The translations under genes and the position numbers were made by a program. Shown in pieces: positions 26,971 to 34,340 of a DNA stretch of 64,000 nt (the stretch's first letter is position 1; every line of letters begins with the position of its first letter). Source of the DNA: Candidatus Didemnitutus sp. (GTDB lineage: Bacteria > Verrucomicrobiota > Verrucomicrobiia > Opitutales > Opitutaceae). The stretch lies in NCBI GenBank assembly GCA_019634575.1, contig JAHCAY010000001.1, forward strand, positions 2,604,001 to 2,668,000. The letters run 5' to 3'. The notes under the pieces were generated by a model that did not search any database, was not told the origin of the DNA, and worked only from the letters and a program-made list of their open reading frames with translations.

Positions 26971-27255
26971 ATGTTGACCGGCCTTGCGCAATGGCTCGCC
27001 CGCCGCCCCGCCACGAGCGGCGCGTATGCGGATGCCTTCGTGCAAGGCGTCGCGGTCGAGGAGCCTCGCGCGGCGCGCGATCCGCGGCTCATGCGCTTCA
27101 TTCTGATTTGCTGGCTGCTGATCGCCGTGAAGCACGTCGCCATCATCTGGGCGGTGCACCACTACCACATGCCGTTCCACCAGCTCATCGTGAATTTTCC
27201 GACGTGGCTCATCGGCACCGTGGCGACGACGCTCTACCTGCAGCGCACGCGCTGA
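26971..27255 (+). CDS. Small two-helix membrane protein
   Basis: 94 residues. Two hydrophobic helices are visible at about 42-61 (FILICWLLIAVKHVAIIWAV) and 72-89 (LIVNFPTWLIGTVATTLYL). No family recognised. It is 47 bp after the acetyltransferase and in the same direction. Supported by an uninterrupted frame and codon use like the neighbours. Confidence 0.65.
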   Translation: MLTGLAQWLARRPATSGAYADAFVQGVAVEEPRAARDPRLMRFILICWLLIAVKHVAIIWAVHHYHMPFHQLIVNFPTWLIGTVATTLYLQRTR

Positions 27256-27356
27256 ATCCGGCCGCCGGTCGTGGCGCTCACGCGTGAGCGCGCGCCGGTG
27301 AGTTTCCGGCTGGCGTCGCCGAGCGGCGTGCGGAATCCTCGCGCCGCTTCACGGCC

Positions 27357-29774
27357 ATGACTTCCCCTCTCGTCAAGCGGCTCCAGATTCTCCTGTCGGT
27401 GCTCAGCGTGCTGGTCGTCCTCGCGCTCGCGGCATTCGGCTGGGGCTACTATCAGTTGCGCGGCAGCTTGCCGCAGCTCGACGGCGCGCAACGCCTCGCG
27501 GGCCTCGCGGCGCCAGTGAAGATCGAGCGCGATGCACAGGGCGTGCCGCGAATCACGGGAGCGACACGCGCCGATGTCTCGCGCGCGCTCGGCTTCCTGC
27601 ACGCGCAGGATCGCTTCTTCCAAATGGATCTGCTGCGCCGCCGCGCCGCGGGAGAGCTCGCGGAGATTTTCGGGCCGGCCGCTCTGCCGATCGACCGGCG
27701 CGCGCGCCTGCATGGCTTCCGCGCCACCGCAGCCAAGGTCGTCGCCGCCTTGCCGGCGGAAGACCGCGCGATACTCGATGCCTACGTCGCGGGCGCCAAC
27801 GCCGGCCTCGCCGCGCTCGGCAAGACACCGTGGGAATACCAGGTGCTCCGCGTCGCGCCGCGCGCGTGGACCGCGGAGGACTCCATCCTCGCCGTCTACG
27901 TCATGTGGTTCGACTTGCAGGACAGCACGGGCCACGAGGACCTGACCCGCCGCGCGCTGCAAACCGCCTACGGCGCGAGCGGGCTGGCGTTCTTCGATCC
28001 ACGCGGCAGCTCGGCCGACGCCGCGCTCGACGGCACGACGTTTCCTGCGCCCGATTTGCCGGCCCTGCGCCTCAAGGCGCCCGAGGAAAAACCCACCGCG
28101 GCGCTCGCGCCGGATTTCTACGAGCCCGCGCTTCTGCCCGGCAGCAACAGCTTCGCCGTCGACGGCGCGCACACGACCACCGGTGCCGCGCTGCTCGCGA
28201 ACGACATGCATCTCGGCCTCAACGTCCCGCATGTGTGGTATCGCGCCGAGCTGAACTGGACCGACGCCGCCGGCACCGCGCGCCGCGTGGTCGGCGTCAC
28301 GTTCCCCGGCACGCCCACGATGGCCGCGGGCAGCAACGGCGCCATCGCGTGGGGCTTCACCAATTCCTACATCGACACCACCGACGTCGTCGTGATCGAC
28401 CCCTACGCCGACCTGCAATACCGCGCGCCCGGCGGCTGGAAGGACATCGAGGACCGCACCGAGATCATCAAGGTCAAGGGCGAGCCCGACGTGTCGCTCA
28501 CCGTGCGCTGGACCGAGTGGGGCCCGATCATCGGCCCCGCCGACGAAGGCCGCTACTACGTCGTGCATTGGACGGCGCACTCGCCCGAAGCGATGAACCT
28601 CGACCTCACGCACCTCGAGACCGCCGCCACCGTCGAGGAAGGCATCGCGATCGCCCACCACGTCGGCATGCCGAATCAAAACATTCTCCTCGCCGACCGC
28701 GTCGGCCGCATCGCCTGGACGCTCACCGGAAAAATCCCGAAACGCGCCGGCTTCGACGGCCGTGTGCCCGTGAATTGGGGCTACGGCGACCGCCGCTGGG
28801 ACGGCTGGCTGCCCGAGAACGAGGTGCCCGTCGTTTCCACCGCGCCGCTCGGCCTGCCCGGCGAGATCGTCGTCCACGAAGGCGCGCTCTGGACTGCGAA
28901 CAACCGCATCGTCGGCGGCGGCGCCCTCGCGAAAATCGGCGACGGCGGCTACGACAACGGCCACCGCGCCGCGGCGATTCGCGACGACCTGCGCGAACTC
29001 GTGGCCAAGAAGAAGGCCGCGCCGCTCGACCTCCTCGCCATCCAACTCGACGACCGCGGCCGTTACCTCGAGCGCTGGCAGAAACTTTTCCTCGATGTCG
29101 TCACCGACGAAGCCGTCGCGCAGAAAAAGGCCCGCGGCGAGATGCGCGACCTCGTGCGCGCGTGGAACGGCCGCGCCTCCACCGACTCCGCCGCCTACCG
29201 CATCCTGCGCACCTTCCGCGCCAAGGTCAGCGAGCGCACCCTCGCGCCCTTCCTCGACAAGCCGCAGCGCAGCTACGAGGCCTTCCGCTGGGGCACCATG
29301 ACCGAGGATGCCGTGTGGCGCCTCATCAGCGAGAAACCCGCGCGCCTGCTCAACCCCGAGCACCGCTCGTGGGAATCGCTGCTCCTCGCCGCGGCGGACG
29401 ACGTCCTCGCCGACGCCGACCAAGCCGGCGGCACGCTCGCGAAATACACTTGGGGCGCGCGCAACACGCTCAAGATGCAGCATCCGCTCGCCCGCGTGAT
29501 GCCCGCGTGGCTCGCGCGTTTCGTGAGCATGCCCGCCGAGCCACTGCCCGGCGACAGCAACATGCCGCGCGTCCAAGGCATCAGCTTCGGCGCGTCCGAG
29601 CGCCTCGTCGTCTCGCCCGGCCACGAGGACGAGGCGATCTTCGAAATGCCCGGCGGCGAGAGCGGCCATCCGCTCTCGCCGTTCTTCCGCGCCGGCCACG
29701 ACGACTGGGCGCAAGGTCGCGCCGCGCCACTCCTGCCCGGCAAAGCCGCGCACACCCTCACGCTCACGCCGTAA
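27357..29774 (+). CDS. Penicillin-acylase (S45) family amidase
   Basis: 805 residues. An N-terminal membrane anchor or signal (about 9-30) is followed by the alpha-chain region with IERDAQGVPRITG and GFLHAQDRFFQMDLLRRRAAG. The N-terminal nucleophile after self-cleavage should be S263 in LLPGSNSFAVDG, and downstream GLHLPN-like NDMHLGLNVPHVWYRAEL and TFPGTPTMAAGSNGAIAWGFT are typical. The family hydrolyses amide bonds of beta-lactams or acyl-homoserine lactones; which one cannot be told here. Confidence 0.93.
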   Translation: MTSPLVKRLQILLSVLSVLVVLALAAFGWGYYQLRGSLPQLDGAQRLAGLAAPVKIERDAQGVPRITGATRADVSRALGFLHAQDRFFQMDLLRRRAAGELAEIFGPAALPIDRRARLHGFRATAAKVVAALPAEDRAILDAYVAGANAGLAALGKTPWEYQVLRVAPRAWTAEDSILAVYVMWFDLQDSTGHEDLTRRALQTAYGASGLAFFDPRGSSADAALDGTTFPAPDLPALRLKAPEEKPTAALAPDFYEPALLPGSNSFAVDGAHTTTGAALLANDMHLGLNVPHVWYRAELNWTDAAGTARRVVGVTFPGTPTMAAGSNGAIAWGFTNSYIDTTDVVVIDPYADLQYRAPGGWKDIEDRTEIIKVKGEPDVSLTVRWTEWGPIIGPADEGRYYVVHWTAHSPEAMNLDLTHLETAATVEEGIAIAHHVGMPNQNILLADRVGRIAWTLTGKIPKRAGFDGRVPVNWGYGDRRWDGWLPENEVPVVSTAPLGLPGEIVVHEGALWTANNRIVGGGALAKIGDGGYDNGHRAAAIRDDLRELVAKKKAAPLDLLAIQLDDRGRYLERWQKLFLDVVTDEAVAQKKARGEMRDLVRAWNGRASTDSAAYRILRTFRAKVSERTLAPFLDKPQRSYEAFRWGTMTEDAVWRLISEKPARLLNPEHRSWESLLLAAADDVLADADQAGGTLAKYTWGARNTLKMQHPLARVMPAWLARFVSMPAEPLPGDSNMPRVQGISFGASERLVVSPGHEDEAIFEMPGGESGHPLSPFFRAGHDDWAQGRAAPLLPGKAAHTLTLTP

Positions 29775-29794
29775 TCGACCACGACCGCCGCAAG

Positions 29795-29819
29795 GTAGCC
29801 CGCGACCTCCGGGCGTGGG
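29795..29819. repeat. GTAG-REP hairpin upstream of RAYT gene
   Basis: GTAG at 29795-29798 and the imperfect palindrome CCCGCGACC...GCGTGGG at 29799-29819 (one G-T pair). It is 13 bp before the RAYT start and inverted relative to the copy downstream. Confidence 0.9.
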
Positions 29820-29832
29820 TTCTCCGGACTCC

Positions 29833-30291
29833 ATGTCCAGCCTCCGCCCCAAACTTCATCATCGAAGCCCGCCGTGGGTCGCGAGCGGCGCAACCTACTT
29901 TCTCACCCTCTGCGCGACCGACCGAATCGACGCTCGTCTAACTCGCGCCGAGATCACGTCTGTGTTGCTGGACGCTGCCCAAACCTACCACCCGCAACGC
30001 TGGTGGTGCCACCTCTGGTTGGTGATGCCGGACCACGTTCACGGTCTCATTGCTCTGTCCTCCAGCGAATCGCTCGCAAAGGTGGTCGGCGACTGGAAAC
30101 GTTTCACTCACCGCCGAACCGGCGCGGCATGGCAGCCGAATTTCTTCGACCACCGGATTCGGAGCCATGAGTCGCTCGACGAGAAACTCGCGTATGTGCG
30201 CGCCAATCCGGTGCGAGCCGGGCTCGCCGCGGCAAACATCAGTTGGCCGTGGCAGTGGGAACCGAGTCCGACCGCGCGACCGATAACTTAA
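29833..30291 (+). CDS. REP-associated tyrosine transposase (RAYT, Y1 family)
   Basis: 152 residues. The Y1 nuclease HUH-type motif is H68-V-H70 in VMPDHVHGLI; the catalytic tyrosine should be Y121 in LAYVRANPVRAGL, and WQPNFFDHRIR is the RAYT signature. Such single-copy enzymes nick and join REP hairpins and are thought to spread them. The gene is bracketed at 13 bp and 4 bp by two inverted GTAG-REPs (29795-29819 and 30296-30320), its expected substrates. ATG 29833 is chosen because the upstream in-frame GTG lies inside the REP. Confidence 0.92.
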   Translation: MSSLRPKLHHRSPPWVASGATYFLTLCATDRIDARLTRAEITSVLLDAAQTYHPQRWWCHLWLVMPDHVHGLIALSSSESLAKVVGDWKRFTHRRTGAAWQPNFFDHRIRSHESLDEKLAYVRANPVRAGLAAANISWPWQWEPSPTARPIT

Positions 30292-30295
30292 TCGA

Positions 30296-30320
30296 CCCGT
30301 GCCCGGAGGTCACGGGCTAC
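30296..30320. repeat. Inverted GTAG-REP hairpin downstream of RAYT gene
   Basis: Imperfect palindrome CCCGTGCCC...CACGGG at 30296-30316 followed by CTAC (complement of GTAG) at 30317-30320. The stem has a paired substitution (GTG with CAC) relative to other copies. It begins 4 bp after the RAYT stop. Confidence 0.9.
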
Positions 30321-30386
30321 CCCGATGCCCACCTTCCGACTGGCCACCCGCGCGGGTTTCTCGAATTCTCCGCCTCGTTCGTCCGC

Positions 30387-30421
30387 CAATCGAAAATCGA
30401 GACTCCAAAATCGAAAATCCC
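30387..30421. repeat. AATCGAAAATC short tandem-like repeat
   Basis: Two AATCGAAAATC units separated by GAGACTCCA fill the 35 bases just before the uracil phosphoribosyltransferase start codon. A near copy occurs in frame inside the kinase gene at 42544-42577. Confidence 0.65.
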
Positions 30422-30422
30422 G

Positions 30423-31040
30423 ATGCCGCTCCACGTCCTCGCCCATCCGCTCGCGCAACACGTCCTGACGCACCTGCGCGACAAGACCACCAAGCCCGTG
30501 CTCTTCCGCACGCTGAGCTACCAGATTTCGCTCCTGCTTGCGCTCGAAGCCACGCGCGATCTCGCCACGACCGACAAGGAAATCGAGACGCCGCTCGAGA
30601 AGATGACCGCCAAGGTCCTCGCCAAGCCGCTCGTCGTCGTGCCGATCCTGCGCGCCGGTCTCGGCATGCTGCAGCCGTTCCATGACATCTTCCCCGACGT
30701 GTCCGTCGGCTACGTCGGCCTCGAGCGCGACCACGAGACCGCGATCGCGCGCAGCTATTACTGCAAACTCCCGCCGCTCGCCAGCGCGCGCGTGCTCGTG
30801 GTCGACCCGATGCTCGCCACCGGCGGCAGCGCCGCGCAGGCGCTCTCGCTCGTGAAGGCGCAGGGCGCGACCGACATCGGCTTCGTGTGCATCGTCGCCG
30901 CGCCCGAGGGCGTGGAAACCGTGCAGAAGGCGCACCCGGAAATCCCGATCCACGCCGGCGCGCTCGACCGCCAGCTGAACTCCCGCAAATACATCCTGCC
31001 CGGCCTCGGCGACTTCGGCGACCGGCTCTACGGGACGTGA
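30423..31040 (+). CDS. upp: Uracil phosphoribosyltransferase
   Basis: 205 residues, family length. It converts uracil and PRPP to UMP in pyrimidine salvage. The PRPP loop is LVVDPMLATGGSA, and PILRAGLGML, the IAAPEGVE-like VAAPEGVETV and the C-terminal GLGDFGDRLYGT are the family signatures. ATG 30423 starts the conserved region; the preceding bases are repeats. The stop overlaps the next gene's GTG (GTGA). Confidence 0.95.
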   Translation: MPLHVLAHPLAQHVLTHLRDKTTKPVLFRTLSYQISLLLALEATRDLATTDKEIETPLEKMTAKVLAKPLVVVPILRAGLGMLQPFHDIFPDVSVGYVGLERDHETAIARSYYCKLPPLASARVLVVDPMLATGGSAAQALSLVKAQGATDIGFVCIVAAPEGVETVQKAHPEIPIHAGALDRQLNSRKYILPGLGDFGDRLYGT

Positions 31041-31441
31041 ACTCACCCGCCGAGCCGCCGCAAATTCCGCCGCCGCTGCCCGAGGCGCGCCCGCGGTTCG
31101 CATGGGTCGCGTTGCTCGTGGGGTTCGCGATCGGCGCCGTTGGCTGGGAAATCGCGTGCCGCCTCAGCGGTCGGCGCGAGGCCTGGGATTCGGCGAGCTA
31201 TTGGAGCGTCGCCTATCCGGCGTTTGGTCTCGCCGCGCTGGTGCTCGCTTTCATTTGGCCGCGCTCGGGTTGGTTCACTTGGATCGCTATCGCCGTCGGC
31301 CAGGCGCTCGCGATGTTCGCGAAAAATCCCGGCGGCACGCTCCTGCCGCTCGGCGTGCTGGTGATGCTCGTGATGTCCGCCCCGCTGCTCATCGCCGGCC
31401 GCCTCGGCGCGCGGCTGCGCTCGTGGCAGCGCACACCGTGA
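31037..31441 (+). CDS. Small polytopic membrane protein
   Basis: 134 residues with a Pro-rich N-terminus and about four helices (WVALLVGFAIGAVGWEIA, FGLAALVLAFIWP, WIAIAVGQALAMF, LGVLVMLVMSAPLLIAG). It begins at GTG overlapping the upp stop by four bases and its stop overlaps the next GTG the same way. No family recognised. Confidence 0.75.
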   Translation: MNSPAEPPQIPPPLPEARPRFAWVALLVGFAIGAVGWEIACRLSGRREAWDSASYWSVAYPAFGLAALVLAFIWPRSGWFTWIAIAVGQALAMFAKNPGGTLLPLGVLVMLVMSAPLLIAGRLGARLRSWQRTP

Positions 31442-31923
31442 AGTTCCTCCTGAAAAAACGCGGCAGCGGCGAGGCGATCGTCACCTTCGTGCGCGACGAC
31501 GGCACCAGCACCAGCGGACAGCTCGGGCAGGCCGGTTTCGGCGCGGTGCACGACCTCACGCACTACGTCGTCGAGACCATGCTGCGCACGCGCGCGGGTT
31601 TCTTCGGGTTGCTCGCGGGCGGCTGGGACATCGCCGATTTCGAACGCCGGGGCGCCGCGCGGCAAATCCCCGACGACGCCATCGCGATCGAATGCGTCGT
31701 GGGCCAGCTCACCAACTGCGCCTTCAACGGCACGGAGCCCACCGCCGCGGAATTCAACTGGCTCGTGACCGAGGCACTGCGCGGCGTCCGGCCGCACGGC
31801 ACCGCGCCGACGGTCGACGAAGCCATCTTGGGCGAAATGGTCGCGCAACTGACCGCCCTCACGCGCCGTTGGCGGGAGCTGTCGCCCGGCGGGACGATGG
31901 AGCTGCCGGTCGAGCTGGCTTGA
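31438..31923 (+). CDS. Hypothetical protein
   Basis: 161 residues, soluble. It starts with a beta-hairpin-like VKFLLKKRGSGEAIVTFVRD, then GAVHDLTHYVVETMLRTRAGFFGLLAGGWD and a helical C-terminus. No named family recognised; the His in DLTHYVVE and the repeated acidic residues might bind something but that is not supported. GTG start overlaps the upstream stop (GTGA), so it belongs to the upp unit. Confidence 0.75.
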   Translation: MKFLLKKRGSGEAIVTFVRDDGTSTSGQLGQAGFGAVHDLTHYVVETMLRTRAGFFGLLAGGWDIADFERRGAARQIPDDAIAIECVVGQLTNCAFNGTEPTAAEFNWLVTEALRGVRPHGTAPTVDEAILGEMVAQLTALTRRWRELSPGGTMELPVELA

Positions 31924-32238
31924 GCCGGAGTCGCGCCGTTGGGTGGGCGTCGGTTTCCACACCGACGCCAGTCGCCACCTCCCTTTGAGGGCTAAACTGA
32001 ACCTAGAAAACGCCGTTGGAGCCACGGATTTCACGGATGGCACGGATACTCCATTCGTCGGCCAGGCCTTGCCGTTCGCCCAGCAGGTGAACGAATCAGG
32101 CGGAACGAGCTTCGCGTAATCTCATTCATCCGGGTGATCGGTGTAATCCGTGGTGGGGTGGTTCGGCGTAATTTAGGATCAAGTGCCTGAGTCCGGCTGA
32201 GGGTTGCGTCGCGCGCGCCGCCCGCGTGGAGTGCGTGC
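31924..32238. other. 315-bp intergenic region with degenerate inverted repeat
   Basis: No gene. It holds CACGGAT units at 32023-32029, 32032-32038 and 32041-32047 on the left and ATCCG/GTGATCGGTGTAATCCGTGG on the right (32128-32154), forming the ATCCGTG-type inverted repeat described separately. Confidence 0.6.
32022..32154. repeat. ATCCGTG-type inverted repeat
   Basis: Three CACGGAT units (left) face ATCCGTGG and related units (right) across about 75 bases. It is the same design as the repeats at 8814-8906 and 43298-43374 but with a different unit word. Confidence 0.6.
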
Positions 32239-32574
32239 ATGGAATTCGCCCAGCTCTCCGACCGCGCCATGCAGATCCGCGAATGTTTCGCCCGCTATGA
32301 ACAGCGCCGCGTCGGCCGCACGTGGTCGCGCGAGGAGATCGCGCAGGGCTTCGTCGGCGACGTCGGCGATTTGATGAAGCTCGTCATGGCCAAGGCGGGT
32401 GCGCGTCGCGTCGAGGGCGACGTCGACGCCAAGCTCGCGCACGAGTTGAGCGACTGCCTCTGGAGCGTGCTCGTGCTGGCGAAGCTCTACGGTTGCGACT
32501 TGGAAAAGGAGTTCATGCGGACGATGGACGAGCTCGAGCGCGGCACCGCCGCGAAGTCCGAGCAGGATTACTGA
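32239..32574 (+). CDS. MazG-like nucleotide pyrophosphohydrolase family protein
   Basis: 111 residues, all helical. FVGDVGDLMKLVMAK and HELSDCLWSVLVLAKLYGCD supply the E/D pattern of MazG-like all-alpha NTP pyrophosphatases that bind Mg. The first motif has GDVGD in place of the usual EExxE, so activity is unsure. Its 3' end overlaps the convergent DUF1223 gene by 7 bp. Confidence 0.82.
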   Translation: MEFAQLSDRAMQIRECFARYEQRRVGRTWSREEIAQGFVGDVGDLMKLVMAKAGARRVEGDVDAKLAHELSDCLWSVLVLAKLYGCDLEKEFMRTMDELERGTAAKSEQDY

Positions 32575-33305
32575 GCGGCGCTCGCCCCGGCCTCCGCCAG
32601 CCAGCCGCCCGTCGCCTGCAACGGCGTCTGCGCGCCACGCGGCGCGACCCACACCGCGAGCGCCCGCCGTGTGACGCCGCTGGCATCGACCTTGGCAAGC
32701 GGCACGGTCGCGCGTCCCTCGCGCAGCGGCGCCTCGGTCGCTCCCAGCACGACGAACTCGTGCCGCAGCGTGCGACCGCCGTTTTCGCCGGCGCGGACCG
32801 GCGAGACGATCCCGCCGCCGAGCACCGCCACCGTCACGACGCAGTCGCGCGCCGCGGCGGACGTGAAGCTCACCTCCACTTTCCCGTCGTCGCGCAGCGT
32901 GGCGGCCAGGATTCCGGCCGATTCGGCGGTGACGCGCGACATCTCGGCCCCCAGCCGGGCGCCGGCGTCCTGCCCGTCGAACACGAAGCACGGCGTGTAG
33001 ACGTTTCCGCTGCCCCAGTCGGACGCGTAGCGATATTGGCGCTCGGTGTAGACGCGGCTCGCGAAGCGGTCGCGCCAGCCGAGCTTGTCCCAATACGTGA
33101 CGTGCCAGGAAACCGGCACGAAATCCCGCCAGAGCCCCGGCGCGTCGCGCAATCCCCCGACCGCCGCCTCCGCCGGCGGGCAGCTGCTGCAACCCTCGGA
33201 CGAAAACAGCTCGAGCAGGTGGGTGCGGTGCGAACCGCTCGTGAAGGTCTGCGGTGCCGCGTGCACCGTGGAAGCGATGAGTAAACCCAGCCAGATTGAC
33301 CGCAT
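32568..33305 (-). CDS. DUF1223 secreted protein, thioredoxin-like
   Basis: 245 residues with a short signal peptide (1-16, ending VHAA). The DUF1223 hallmark HLLELFSSEGCSSCPPAEA contains a CxxC pair typical of thioredoxin-like folds, followed by VPVSWHVTYWDKLGW and VYTPCFVFDG. Function unknown; probably periplasmic. Confidence 0.9.
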   Translation of the reverse strand: MRSIWLGLLIASTVHAAPQTFTSGSHRTHLLELFSSEGCSSCPPAEAAVGGLRDAPGLWRDFVPVSWHVTYWDKLGWRDRFASRVYTERQYRYASDWGSGNVYTPCFVFDGQDAGARLGAEMSRVTAESAGILAATLRDDGKVEVSFTSAAARDCVVTVAVLGGGIVSPVRAGENGGRTLRHEFVVLGATEAPLREGRATVPLAKVDASGVTRRALAVWVAPRGAQTPLQATGGWLAEAGASAAQ

Positions 33306-33400
33306 GTTGGTCGGAGGCCGGCCCCCGCCGGCTTATTCCCCGCCGGCACGCGGGATTTTTTCGTGTTCAACCGGTGCGTTCGCCGCCCATTCTCCCCGCG

Positions 33401-34291
33401 ATGCAAATCGACCGCCCGGGCCTCATCGTCGCCGACCAGTGGAAGGACTACCAGCTCCTCGACTGTGGCGACGGCATGAAGCAAGAGCGCTGGGGCGCCT
33501 ACACGCTCGTCCGCCCCGACCCGCAGATCATCTGGCCGAAGACCGGCGACCGCGCGTGGAAGGGCTGGGACGGTTTTTATCACCGCAGCGAGAGCGGCGG
33601 CGGCAAGTGGGAGTTCCGCACCAAGCTGCCCGACCAGTGGACGATCAATTACGGCGCGCTCACCTTCCGCATCCACCCGACGAGCTTCAAGCACACCGGC
33701 CTCTTCCCCGAGCAGGCGGTCAACTGGGATTGGTTTTCGAAAAAGATCCGCGACGCGCGCGCCACCGGCCGCGAGGTGAGCGTGTTGAATCTCTTCGGCT
33801 ACACCGGCGCCGCCTCCGTCGCCGCGGCCGCGGCGGGCGCGAGTGTCTGCCACGTCGACGCCGCCGAGGGCATGGTGAAATGGTGCCGCGAAAACGCCGC
33901 CCTCTCCGGCCTGGCCGACGCGCCCGTGCGCTACATCGTCGACGACTGCCTGAAATTCGTGCGCCGCGAGATCAAGCGCGGCCGCAAATACGACGCGATC
34001 ATCATGGACCCGCCGACCTACGGCCGCGGCAGCACCGGCGAGATGTGGCGGCTCGAGGACCACCTCTGGGAATTGCTCAGCGAGTGCAAACAGGTGCTGA
34101 GCGATCGGCCCGTGTTCTTCCTCATCAACGCCTACACCGCGCGCCTCTCGCCCTCGGTCGTCATCAATCTCCTCGACGGCCTGCTGCACGACGCCGGCGG
34201 CCGCATCCACGGCGGCGAAGTCGGCCTGCCGATCCAGCGCGACGGCAAAATCCTCCCCTGCGGCATCTACGGCCGGTGGGAGTGCGCGTGA
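33401..34291 (+). CDS. Class I SAM-dependent methyltransferase (RlmI/RsmB-like C-terminal type)
   Basis: 296 residues. The SAM-binding motif is VLNLFGYTGAASVAAAAAGA, with the acid in CHVDAAEG; motif IV is D203-P-P-T-Y-G in YDAIIMDPPTYGRGS. This combination is typical of 23S rRNA cytosine methyltransferase-like (COG1092) proteins, but no PUA domain is present. ATG 33401 is chosen because the fold starts there. Confidence 0.9.
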   Translation: MQIDRPGLIVADQWKDYQLLDCGDGMKQERWGAYTLVRPDPQIIWPKTGDRAWKGWDGFYHRSESGGGKWEFRTKLPDQWTINYGALTFRIHPTSFKHTGLFPEQAVNWDWFSKKIRDARATGREVSVLNLFGYTGAASVAAAAAGASVCHVDAAEGMVKWCRENAALSGLADAPVRYIVDDCLKFVRREIKRGRKYDAIIMDPPTYGRGSTGEMWRLEDHLWELLSECKQVLSDRPVFFLINAYTARLSPSVVINLLDGLLHDAGGRIHGGEVGLPIQRDGKILPCGIYGRWECA

Positions 34292-34340
34292 GCGGCGGCG
34301 CGGTTGTCACCTGTTGGGTGACAAAACCCGCCGCGCGCAC

